NCBI GenBank assembly: GCA_963833495.1
Contig: CAWHYJ010000002.1
Span: 1-64,000 of the forward strand
DNA length: 64,000 bases
From: Fodinibacter sp963833495
Lineage (GTDB): Bacteria > Actinomycetota > Actinomycetes > Actinomycetales > Dermatophilaceae
Direction of reading: 5' to 3'
Shown: piece by piece, positions 56,581 to 64,000 of the stretch
Layout of the letters: each line of letters begins with the position of its first letter
Numbering within the stretch: position 1 is the first letter of the stretch
The notes under the pieces: model-generated
What the model saw: the letters and a program-made list of their open reading frames with translations, nothing else
What the model was told of the DNA's origin: nothing
Databases searched by the model: none
Translations under genes and position numbers: made by a program

Positions 56581-56651
56581 GCGGCATGGAGACGGCAGGG
56601 CATGCAGATCGGGGCTGTGTGGTGTCGCCCTGCATGACGTAATCTGGTCAG

Positions 56652-57146
56652 ATGCCGGGCTCTGCGGCGGAGAACCGCGACCTGATTGAGCATTTCTACG
56701 ATGCCTTCGACCGGTGCGATGGCGGCGCGATGGCCGAGTGTTATCTGAGCGATGCGACGTTTTCCGATCCCGTGTTCGGCACGCTGACCGGTGAGCAAGC
56801 CGGTGCCATGTGGCGGATGCTGACCTCGCGCGCCAAAGACCTCAAGATCGAGTTGCTCGAGCACGATGCGGACGAGGTGTCCGGCACGGCGCGATGGCGG
56901 GCGCGATATGAGTTCGCCGCCACGGGGCGACCAGTGATCAACGATGTCCAGGCGAGCTTCGAGTTCCGCGACGGGCGGATCGCCCGGCATGTCGACGGGT
57001 TCTCCTTCTTCGATTGGGCCCGTCAGGCACTAGGGGCGACTGGCCTTGCGGTGGGTTGGAATCCGGCGGGTCGTCAGCTGATCCGGCGACGGGCGCGCCG
57101 CGACATGGCGCGGTTCATGGACCGCAACCCCCCGAGCAACAACTGA
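56652..57146 (+). CDS. NTF2-like / SnoaL-like protein
   Basis: 164 residues. Fold features: ENRDLIEHFYDAFDRCDGGAMAECYLSDATFSDPVFGTLTGEQAGAMWRML, then WRARYEFAATGRPVINDVQASFEFRDGRIARHVDGFSFFDWARQALG, typical of the NTF2/SnoaL superfamily (a cone-shaped pocket that can serve as an enzyme or binding site). A TAATCT box 7 nt before the ATG suggests a leaderless transcript. It precedes the P450/cyclooxygenase pair in the same direction, 243 nt away; a shared role is possible but unproven. Confidence 0.82.
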   Translation: MPGSAAENRDLIEHFYDAFDRCDGGAMAECYLSDATFSDPVFGTLTGEQAGAMWRMLTSRAKDLKIELLEHDADEVSGTARWRARYEFAATGRPVINDVQASFEFRDGRIARHVDGFSFFDWARQALGATGLAVGWNPAGRQLIRRRARRDMARFMDRNPPSNN

Positions 57147-57389
57147 GGAACACCTGGGCAAGAAGCTGCTGAGCGACTGGCGTACCGTTCGGGATTTCGC
57201 TCCGCGGTGTCGAGGTCGGTCGTAGGGCTGGACCACTAATCCCTCGAGAAGTGGTTCGTGAAGGGCCCGTCAGGGTCATTGGCAGGCCGCCGCGGACCTG
57301 CCACAATTTCTTTGATCGCACCACGCCAGGCGTCGCGTCTTTGGTAAGCACAGCCGACGCCCGGTTGCCAGCTCGGAGGGGAGCTCGCA

Positions 57390-58919
57390 ATGTCGTATCT
57401 CGGGCAGTATGACCAGCTGGAGGGGCAGCCTCAGCAGCAGGTGGCGCTGGTATCGCGGTGGATTCGCACAGAACCGCGGGGGTTCTTCGCCGAGCTCCGC
57501 GCGGATCGACCGATCCTGGCCACCCCGGCGTTCACTCTCTTCGCCCGCTCCGATGACGTCATCGAGGTGCTGTCCCGAGAGCAGGAGTTCTCGGTGCGGC
57601 TCAACGCGGCCAAGATGGACCCGGTCGTCGGTGGCCCGTTCATGCTCGCCCGGGATGGTTCGCCGGTCAACTGGCGCGAAAAGGGAATCATGCAGGCGGT
57701 CCTCCGGCCCGAAGATCTCCCGCGGGTTCGGGCCATGGCGGGCGAGGTCGCCGATGAAGCGCTCGACGCGGCGCAACCGCAGGGGCGCATCGAGACCGTC
57801 AGTGAGCTCGGACGCTACGTGCCGGTCCGGATGTGCGGAGCCTACTTCGGGTTCCCGGGACCTGACCTGGATGCGATGTACCGCTGGTCCAAGGCCACGC
57901 AGACCGACATGTTCAAGAATCTGAGCAATGATCCGGCGATCCATCAGGCAGCGGTCGAGGCCGGTCAGGAGATGCGCTCGTATCTGGTCCAGCTTCTGAG
58001 CCAGAAGCGCGAGGCCCTGGTGGCAGAACCGACTGGGGTGGAGGTCGTGGATGCGGTCACGGGTCTCGTCTTGGGCATAAAGGTCCACCTCGCGGGGCTG
58101 CTGAACCGGACCGGGGCCCCCGTTCCGCCGGGGCTGCAGACGCACATCGTGAACAGCGTGGGTGCGGTGTTGTGGCGAGTTCTGCACAGTGACCGCGGGG
58201 AACCGCAAGACGTCTTCAGCCGGCTGCTACGGGCGTACTTCCCACGCGAGTTGGGGTTCGACGACCAGCGCATCCTGGCGAACGTGGCCGGGCTGCTCAT
58301 CGGTTCGGTGGAGACCACGTCGCAGGCCATCGTCCAGGTGCTGCGGCAGCTCCTCGTCCGCGACACCGTCCGTGAGGCGGCGATCGCCGCCGCAGCTGAC
58401 CCCGACACCACCCGATTCGACGCCTACGTCTGGGAAGCCCTCCGCCTGGATCCGATCAACCCGCTGCTGTTCCGGTTCACCGAACGCGACAGTGTCGTGG
58501 CAGCCGGCACTACACGCGAAGCAAGGATCAAGAAGGGGACGATCTTGTTCGCCCTGACCGCCTCTGCGATGTCGGACGAGGCTCTGGTGGCGGATCCGCA
58601 TGAGTTCCGAGTCGACCGGTCCGGGGTCCGGGAGCTGCACTTCGGGTTCGGGCACCATACGTGCCTCGGCCAGTATGTCGGTGCCGAAGTGATCCCCGAG
58701 GTTGTAAGGCGGGTGCTGCTGCGTCCTGGGGTGCGCCTGCTGCCGTCCCCTGAGGGGGATCTCGACTTCCAGGGGGGACCGTTCCCGGAGCGGTTCGTGA
58801 TCGGCTTTGGTTCCCCCGCGCACGACCCGGGTGCTGCCACCGTTCACCCTGCAGAGGGCAGCGCCCCCGTGAAGACCGGCGACGCGGCCGACTACGTCCC
58901 GGCAGGCATGGTCACATGA
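57390..58919 (+). CDS. Cytochrome P450
   Basis: 509 residues. Heme-thiolate site FGFGHHTCLGQYVG with Cys425, the E-x-x-R pair in WEALR (Glu349, Arg352), and the I-helix segment AGLLIGSVETTSQAI. No membrane anchor; soluble class, no reductase fused. SD GGAGGGGAG before the ATG at 57390. Its stop overlaps the start of the cyclooxygenase-like gene by 4 nt (58916-58919), so the two are translated together. The pairing resembles the two halves of fungal Ppo (dioxygenase-P450) fusions; in those the P450 rearranges a fatty-acid hydroperoxide. That activity is inferred, not shown. Confidence 0.93.
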   Translation: MSYLGQYDQLEGQPQQQVALVSRWIRTEPRGFFAELRADRPILATPAFTLFARSDDVIEVLSREQEFSVRLNAAKMDPVVGGPFMLARDGSPVNWREKGIMQAVLRPEDLPRVRAMAGEVADEALDAAQPQGRIETVSELGRYVPVRMCGAYFGFPGPDLDAMYRWSKATQTDMFKNLSNDPAIHQAAVEAGQEMRSYLVQLLSQKREALVAEPTGVEVVDAVTGLVLGIKVHLAGLLNRTGAPVPPGLQTHIVNSVGAVLWRVLHSDRGEPQDVFSRLLRAYFPRELGFDDQRILANVAGLLIGSVETTSQAIVQVLRQLLVRDTVREAAIAAAADPDTTRFDAYVWEALRLDPINPLLFRFTERDSVVAAGTTREARIKKGTILFALTASAMSDEALVADPHEFRVDRSGVRELHFGFGHHTCLGQYVGAEVIPEVVRRVLLRPGVRLLPSPEGDLDFQGGPFPERFVIGFGSPAHDPGAATVHPAEGSAPVKTGDAADYVPAGMVT

Positions 58920-60478
58920 GGAGCCAGGCCAGGGATGGACTTGCCAACCAGGTCGAGTTTCAGCTCACGACCCACGCGGCGCCGGTGTGGCAGCTGGCCC
59001 AACAGATTGCCCCCGTCGAGCGGGTGCTCAACAGGACGCTGGTCAACCGAGCCATCTTGAAGATCCCTACGCGGCCTCAACCGTTGAGCACGATGGGCGC
59101 CTACACGTCCTGGTCCTCGCTGACCGACCGGCGCTACGACGCCCGACACCTCCCCCCGCACGATCCGATGCCATTGGCGCCGCCGATCGAGCAGGTGACC
59201 GAACTGTTCCGCCGCGAGAACGCAGTGACCCGCGAATGCCCGAAGTCGACACTCCTGCTGCCGTACTTCGCCCAGTGGTTCACCGACGGGTTCCTGCGCA
59301 GCGACCGCAGCAACCCCCGTGACCCGCGACGCAACGAGTCCAACCATGAGATCGACCTGATGCAGATCTATGGGCTCAACGCCGCCGAAACCCGGCTCCT
59401 GCGGGCCTTCCGAGGCGGACGCCTGAAAAGTCAGCACATCAACGGCGAGGAGTACCCCCCGCACTTGTGCCGCAACGGCCGCATCAAACCCGAGTTCCAG
59501 GGGCTTCGCGTGGTCCGCTTTGAGACCCTCACACCGGAGCAGCGGGACCGACTTTTCGCCGTCGGCAGCGACACCGGCAATACCCAGCTCGGCTTCGTAC
59601 TCATGAACGTGCTCTTCCTCCGCGAGCACAACCGCGTAGCCGACCTTCTGCAACGACGGTACCCAGCGTGGGGCGACACCCGCCTGTTCGAGACGACCCG
59701 CAACATCGTGATCGTGCTCCTGCTCAAGATCGTCATCGAGGAGTACATCAACCACCTGGCCCCTTACCACTTCCAGTTCCGCTTGGACCCGGCCAAGTTC
59801 GGGAAACGCGAGCCGTGGTACCGCACCAACTGGATGGCGGTCGAGTTCAACCTCCTCTACCGCTGGCACAGCCTTGTGCCCTCGGTACTCCGTGTAAATG
59901 AGCGCGATACCTCGATCGCCGAGACCATGTGGCCCGGAGACCGCATCGCTGAGCGGGGCCTTGGCCCGCATTTCGACGAGGCCTCTCGGCAGCCCGCCGG
60001 AAGAATCGCACTCTTCAACACCGACTCCGCCCTTCTCGACATCGAACACCACACCATCGAGCAGGGGCGCCGAGTGCAGCTGGCTGGGTACAACGACTAC
60101 CGCGCCCACTGCGGCTTCCCCCGCGTCACCGACTTCGACCAGATCACCGGCGACGCCCACGTCCAGAAAGCCCTGCGCGATGTCTACGGCGACGTGAACC
60201 GCATCGAGTTCTACGTCGGACTCTTCGCCGAGGATCTCCGCCCCAACTCCGTGCTGCCATCCCTCATGGGTCGCCTCGTCGGGATCGACGCCTTCTCCCA
60301 AGCACTGACCAACCCCCTCCTGGCCCCCCGCACCTACAACGCCGACACGTTCTCCCGGCTAGGGCTCGAGATCATCGACCAAACCCAGAACCTCAGCGAC
60401 ATGGTGGCCCGCAACCTACCGTCGCAGGCACCGGACCACCGGGTGAGCTTCCGCCGCCCAGACTGGCAACGAACCTAG
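58916..60478 (+). CDS. Cyclooxygenase / fatty-acid dioxygenase-like heme peroxidase
   Basis: 520 residues homologous to animal prostaglandin H synthase over most of the catalytic domain. Matching stretches: YTSWSSLTDRRY; FLREHNRVADLL; PAWGDTRLFETTRNIVIVLL, KIVIEEYINHL; VEFNLLYRWHSLVP with the catalytic-type Tyr315 (Tyr385 of COX-1) and proximal His318; AGRIALFNTDSALLDIEHH; QLAGYNDYRAHCGF; YGDVNRIEFYVGL; DAFSQALTNPLLAP with Ser461 (Ser530). At the distal side it reads FAQWFTD: Gln120 is kept but Asp124 stands where the distal His207 of COX is expected. No signal peptide or EGF domain. Likely product: an oxygenated fatty acid handed to the upstream P450 (inference). Confidence 0.9.
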   Translation: MRSQARDGLANQVEFQLTTHAAPVWQLAQQIAPVERVLNRTLVNRAILKIPTRPQPLSTMGAYTSWSSLTDRRYDARHLPPHDPMPLAPPIEQVTELFRRENAVTRECPKSTLLLPYFAQWFTDGFLRSDRSNPRDPRRNESNHEIDLMQIYGLNAAETRLLRAFRGGRLKSQHINGEEYPPHLCRNGRIKPEFQGLRVVRFETLTPEQRDRLFAVGSDTGNTQLGFVLMNVLFLREHNRVADLLQRRYPAWGDTRLFETTRNIVIVLLLKIVIEEYINHLAPYHFQFRLDPAKFGKREPWYRTNWMAVEFNLLYRWHSLVPSVLRVNERDTSIAETMWPGDRIAERGLGPHFDEASRQPAGRIALFNTDSALLDIEHHTIEQGRRVQLAGYNDYRAHCGFPRVTDFDQITGDAHVQKALRDVYGDVNRIEFYVGLFAEDLRPNSVLPSLMGRLVGIDAFSQALTNPLLAPRTYNADTFSRLGLEIIDQTQNLSDMVARNLPSQAPDHRVSFRRPDWQRT

Positions 60479-60710
60479 TACTACAGCCACACATGTTGGC
60501 GCGCCCACAATGGGCGCAGAGACGCGAGCCCAGATCTTGCGCTCATCGGGATGTCCGAATCGAGCCACTGCGCTGGGCTCAAGACGGCGTTTCCGGCCAA
60601 GTGAACCGCCCCGGGTTTGGTGAAGGGTCGTGATCTCTACGAGGGTCACGGGCTCCGTGAGCAAGTGGATGTGAACCCGGCTCGGCTCACGATTTCGTCC
60701 CCGCTGCCAA
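60479..60710. other. Intergenic stretch, possible IS end
   Basis: No gene. Around 60602 the sequence GTGAACCGCCCCGGGTTTGG resembles the ends of some actinobacterial insertion sequences, but no partner inverted repeat or transposase was found. The convergent stops of the cyclooxygenase-like and protease genes border it. Confidence 0.3.
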
Positions 60711-61742
60711 TCACCAGTACATGATTGCGGTGTCTCCGGAGCCTCCGGCCCAGTACAAGCGCAAGCGGACAACGTACTTGCGGCCCTGGAACATCTTGGC
60801 CGTGAACTGGGCGTTCCGATCGGTCCCGCTGTCGTCGTCACCAGTCACGTAACGCAGTTCTTCGTTGATCTGTTCGAACAGCACCATGACGGTGTCTGCC
60901 TTACCAAAGGTGCTGAGGACGTAAGTGCGCGTGGCGTCTGGTTCGATTGCGTAGTCGACCTGCTGTCCAGGTTTGAGCGATAGCGGAGCAGAGACGAAGG
61001 GCGTCAAGGTCGGGGTGCTGACCTTCAGGGCGGGGTACCACGTCTTCACCCACTTCTTGTCGGCGGCCGACAGCCCGCCAGCGGGGTTGAGGCCAGCGGC
61101 GTACTTGGCGGGCTTCTTGATCAGACCGGCCGGGAACCAGTACTCCATCACCGAGTTGGCGTCCCAGCGGGACCCCTCGACCTCGCTAGCATCCAGTTTG
61201 CGTAAGACGTTTTCGAACGTCTGGTCGTGGGGCCAGTTGTTCGGTGCCCCCGCGAAGTAGGTGTAGACGGCCTGTTCGTCCCACACGAGTCCCGCAAAAG
61301 GATTCTGGTGCTCGTGGGGAAGGCCGATCGTGTGTCCGATCTCGTGCAACGCTGTCGTGTGACCGTAGTCATCGGTCAGGTCCCACCCGAAGTTCATCGT
61401 GGGCTGAGTGGTGTTGATGCCCAGCACGTCTCTGCCGACGTAAGACCAGGAACCATCGTCCGCGAAGGCAACACGTACCTCCGCCTCGCTGGCGTCATTG
61501 ACCTCCACGAAATCAAGGCCGATGCCGAGCTGCTTCCATTCGGCGAACGCGTCTCGGACCGCCTGCTGCTGTGCGGAGGGGCCGTCAAGGAAATGGTAAT
61601 GAAGCACCGTTCCGTTGACCCACTTGGCACGGATCAGGCGTATGGCACTAGCCCGACCAGGTGTCAGGTCCGGGGACAGGACCGGCACCGTCTGCACTCG
61701 GAGAGTGCAGTGTGGGCGGACAAGGTTCGTAGGGGCAGCCAT
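60711..61742 (-). CDS. Astacin/matrixin-like zinc metalloprotease without signal peptide
   Basis: 343 residues. Zinc motif ALHEIGHTIGLPHEHQNP (HExxHxxGxxHE; His133, His137, His143) and a Met-turn in SVMEYWFPAGL, the marks of astacin-type metzincins, preceded by WVNGTVLHYHFLDG and FAEWKQLGIGLDFVEV typical of the N-terminal subdomain. The last 110 residues (LSLKPGQQVDYAIEPDATRTYVLSTFGKAD) are a beta-rich pre-peptidase-like domain. ATG at 61742 has GAGGAGG 6 nt upstream. The N-terminus shows no signal peptide, unusual for this family. Confidence 0.88.
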   Translation of the reverse strand: MAAPTNLVRPHCTLRVQTVPVLSPDLTPGRASAIRLIRAKWVNGTVLHYHFLDGPSAQQQAVRDAFAEWKQLGIGLDFVEVNDASEAEVRVAFADDGSWSYVGRDVLGINTTQPTMNFGWDLTDDYGHTTALHEIGHTIGLPHEHQNPFAGLVWDEQAVYTYFAGAPNNWPHDQTFENVLRKLDASEVEGSRWDANSVMEYWFPAGLIKKPAKYAAGLNPAGGLSAADKKWVKTWYPALKVSTPTLTPFVSAPLSLKPGQQVDYAIEPDATRTYVLSTFGKADTVMVLFEQINEELRYVTGDDDSGTDRNAQFTAKMFQGRKYVVRLRLYWAGGSGDTAIMYW

Positions 61743-61927
61743 TCTGGCCTCCTCGACATCCGTCGGTGTATCCGAGGCTACTGCGGATCGCGTCAGTGCG
61801 ATATGGCTCGACGGACCTATGGGGTGAATGGTGGTCAACCGGCGAGCGTCGCGCTTCCTCCAGAGCTAGAGGCACGGCAAGCCGTAGGTCGCTGTCGATG
61901 CCCGGTGCGTCGGGTGATCGGTTGACC

Positions 61928-62683
61928 TCAGGACGCTGGCGTTGCGGCAATACCCACCAGCAGCTGCATCACCTGGCTGGTCTTGGCTTCGGCGGTGGCT
62001 GCCCGCAGGCCCTTACCCGCAACAAAGCCCTCCAAGGCCTTCTGGGACGCCTGCGCCCTGTCGACGTCGACCGCGATGGACAGCTCGAGGAAGTCCAGGG
62101 ACTCGATCGTCCAGCGTTCCGCTCGCACCTTCAGGTCCTCGCCGTCTGGCCCGGGCACGGTGAACGCGGGCCAGCGCATCGCAGAGACCGGAGGCAGCGG
62201 GCTGAGTACCTCGAGGTTCACGCGGGCTTCGGCGCACTGCTCGATGAGCCGACGCTGGTCCTGCGTCAACAGTGTGGACACGCTGCCCTCGTCAGCGGCC
62301 GCCGCGACCAGGCCATCAGGCCGCTCCGCCGTGAGCGAGATCCCCAGGCTTCGTCGCCCAGCTGCCCAGTCCTCCTCGACCTTGAGCTCGGATCTGAGGT
62401 CGCCATCCTTCGTCACCTTCATGCCCAACCAACGCGATCCGAGCTGGGAACGGCGAGCGGGCCTGAACTTCACGGTCACATCGTCCGCGCCCTGGGCCTT
62501 CCGGCGGGCGCGGATGATCAGGTGCTGGTCGAGCAAGGGTGTGCTGGAGACGAGTCCCGGGATGACGTCCTCGATGAAGAAGATCCGCCAGGGAGCCACG
62601 TCCGGAAGGTGGAGGACCTGTACTGCGGTCTGTGTCTGGTCAGGTTCTACGTTGACCTTCACCTCAACACCGTCGAGTCGCAT
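61928..62683 (-). CDS. Hypothetical protein
   Basis: 251 residues from the ATG at 62683 (GGGAGG upstream). Not recognised. It opens with MRLDGVEVKVNVEPDQTQTAVQVLHLPD, has a basic middle (RPARRSQLGSRWLGMKVTKDGDLRSELKVEEDW) and a helical end (SIAVDVDRAQASQKALEGF). Alternating charged strands recall CYTH-like barrels but the key basic residues cannot be matched with confidence. Codon use is normal for the genome, so it looks like a real, expressed gene between the protease and the broken SARP. Confidence 0.65.
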   Translation of the reverse strand: MRLDGVEVKVNVEPDQTQTAVQVLHLPDVAPWRIFFIEDVIPGLVSSTPLLDQHLIIRARRKAQGADDVTVKFRPARRSQLGSRWLGMKVTKDGDLRSELKVEEDWAAGRRSLGISLTAERPDGLVAAAADEGSVSTLLTQDQRRLIEQCAEARVNLEVLSPLPPVSAMRWPAFTVPGPDGEDLKVRAERWTIESLDFLELSIAVDVDRAQASQKALEGFVAGKGLRAATAEAKTSQVMQLLVGIAATPAS

Positions 62684-62855
62684 CCAGATCTCCCTCCCAC
62701 GTGCGGGCCCACCGGACAGGGTCACAACCGTCGTCGTGCCGTTCCAGCGTCGACCCGTTGTTTCGGGCCTGTCAACTGCTCGAGGAACGGGCCGGAGCCA
62801 TCCACGGCCCCAACTGGCGTGGCAATCGGGCTGGGGCGCAAAGAGACTCCGGGCG

Positions 62856-63464
62856 TCACAGTGGCGCTAGGAGGGCATCGAGCCAGTCAACGACCTCGTC
62901 CAGCACCTCGGCCCGTGAACGGGCGTACGACGTCGCCTCTGCGCCGATGCGAACGTCGAGCGTCCGCGTGACCCGGACCACCATCCGGCCGCCGGGCTCC
63001 CCATCCGTTCCAGGGCGTGCAGACGCAGTTGAGCGAGACGTTCCCGCTCGAACACCACCCAGTCCTCGTACCAGCCTCGGAGCAGCTCTCCATGCCACAG
63101 GTGTCTCGATCGCCTCAGCGATCCAGGGCTCGTCACCGCTGGGGTGTCCGAGCAACTGGGTGGCGAAGGACTCCTGCTGCCGACTGTCGACCATCGTCGA
63201 CGTGGCCGGACACAGCTGGTCGCCGTCCACCCGGACCAGGTCGGGCACGAGACGGTTGGTTCGCCAGATTCCTGTCCGGAGGCTCGCCAACGCCTGAGCT
63301 TCGGGCACGTCTCGCCACAGGGTGCCGGCGACGAGGCATCGGTGCGTGGGGCCGGTCAGCGCGACGAACGCGATCAAGTGCTGGATACCGACGGGGACGA
63401 CGAGGCGCGCACCTCCTCTTTCCAGAGCAAACCCGTCCAGAAGCTGCAGTCGTGCAACGTTCAT
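62856..63464 (-). pseudogene. SARP/BTAD-type transcriptional regulator, frameshifted
   Basis: Starts MNVARLQLLDGFALERGGARLVVPVGIQHLIAFVAL, then HRCLVAGTLWRDVPEAQALASLRTGIWRTNRLVPDLV, the winged-helix domain of SARP-type activators. Near 63105 the frame must change to read the BTAD segment HGELLRGWYEDWVVFERERLAQLRLHALERM, and then changes back. Little of the BTAD domain remains after that. A broken regulator, possibly of the adjacent genes. Confidence 0.65.
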
Positions 63465-63650
63465 CCCGGAGCCCTTACTCCCCGGCGTCGAAACCCTCCG
63501 CGACCCAAGATGGGGCTCGCGTTGCGCGGTGCATCACCCAGAAGAGCCGTTGGCACATGCTCACGTGGGGGTTTCGAGGCCACGACCGTCCCACGGGGCT
63601 CGGGTGCGGCGCTACCCGCTCGGGCGGCGTGACGGGGGGTGACGGCCCTG

Positions 63651-64000
63651 TCACGCGCTCGGCGCAGCATCCTGAAGGTGAGCAGCTTCCCGGACACACG
63701 GCGCACGGTTCCCGGCGCCATCGTCGCCGTCGACCCGGTCTCCGCGCTGTCCCGAGTCGCGGCTTTCCCGTACAACCCCGACCAGGTCACGCGGACCTTT
63801 CGACGACGCGCTCCAGCCGGCGGATCGGGGCAGCAGGCCCCAGACGTCACCTGCCAGGTGCTGCGCCTGACAGGCCACGACCTGCAGCCGCACGTCGTGC
63901 GAGGTCTGCGCTGCACGTGAGGCGTCGTCGCCCAACTGGGCCAGCGCAGCCGAGAGCGTCCTGATCGCGGCGGCGCGCTCGGGTCCGGCCCGGTCGATTG
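63651..64000 (-). CDS. Partial open frame at window end
   Basis: Open to the window edge on the minus strand; reads ERAAAIRTLSAALAQLGDDASRAA, then QTSHDVRLQVVACQAQHLAGDVWGLLPR and a polar tail to the stop at 63651. A second minus-strand frame across 63461-63900 (GTVRRVSGKLLTFRMLRRA) is about equally plausible by codon use. No domain recognised, and the start lies beyond the window. Confidence 0.35.
   Translation of the reverse strand, partial: IDRAGPERAAAIRTLSAALAQLGDDASRAAQTSHDVRLQVVACQAQHLAGDVWGLLPRSAGWSASSKGPRDLVGVVRESRDSGQRGDRVDGDDGAGNRAPCVREAAHLQDAAPSA

Noticed and set aside
60602..60621. Insertion-sequence terminal repeat
   Set aside because: Resembles an IS end but has no partner repeat, target duplication or transposase nearby; kept only as a remark.

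Overview
This window comes from a high-GC actinobacterium. About 70% GC, gac/ctc/gcc-type codons, many GTG starts, 4-nt ATGA/GTGA gene overlaps, DUF2017, DUF3039, DUF3618, DUF6767 and DUF2510-RDD proteins, and PrsW all fit. The gene set suits a member of the Intrasporangiaceae or a close relative, but that placement is inference from gene content. A short oligomer (core GGATGCC, extended CGGATGCCG) is strongly over-represented across the host backbone and sparse or missing in several accessory blocks.

Layout. 1-11.7 kb is an accessory block: a phosphoketolase (cut by the window edge), a two-TM membrane protein, a P-type cation ATPase, a KtrB/KtrA potassium uptake operon, a second two-TM protein and an asparaginase. 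Eroded duplicates of the ATPase tail and of the two-TM protein lie between them. 11.7-15 kb holds an M20 amidohydrolase, PrsW, oligoribonuclease and tRNA-His. 15-18.5 kb holds a secreted Ig-like protein, a phosphoesterase relic and a CopC-domain protein. 18.5-27 kb mixes intact housekeeping genes (tRNA-Lys, tRNA-Leu, bcp, rdgB, rph, an MBL-fold hydrolase, murI) with wreckage of a surface-glycan cluster. 27-36.5 kb carries clpS-DUF2017 and a homogentisate tyrosine-catabolism cluster (hmgA, fahA, hppD, an Lrp regulator). 36.5-53 kb holds a Tat-exported 5'-nucleotidase, a DEAD/DEAH helicase, a secreted metalloprotease, an aminotransferase-RraA pair, YqgE, a repeat-bearing DEAD-box RNA helicase, malic enzyme and pyruvate phosphate dikinase. 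53-64 kb is a second accessory zone: a degenerate TetR gene, a SpoIIE phosphatase, an eroded gene, an ISL3 transposase remnant, a cytochrome P450 overlapping a bacterial cyclooxygenase homologue, an astacin-like protease and a broken SARP regulator.

How the genes fit together. HppD, HmgA and FahA turn 4-hydroxyphenylpyruvate into fumarate and acetoacetate (the maleylacetoacetate isomerase is not in the window). After fumarate is hydrated to malate, malic enzyme and pyruvate phosphate dikinase could carry that carbon to pyruvate and PEP. The P450 and cyclooxygenase-like genes overlap by 4 nt and resemble the two halves of fungal dioxygenase-P450 oxylipin synthases, which makes them the best candidate for an under-described system here. 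Many broken genes differ from an intact frame by one base in a G or C run, so sequencing error and true decay have to be separated by reads.
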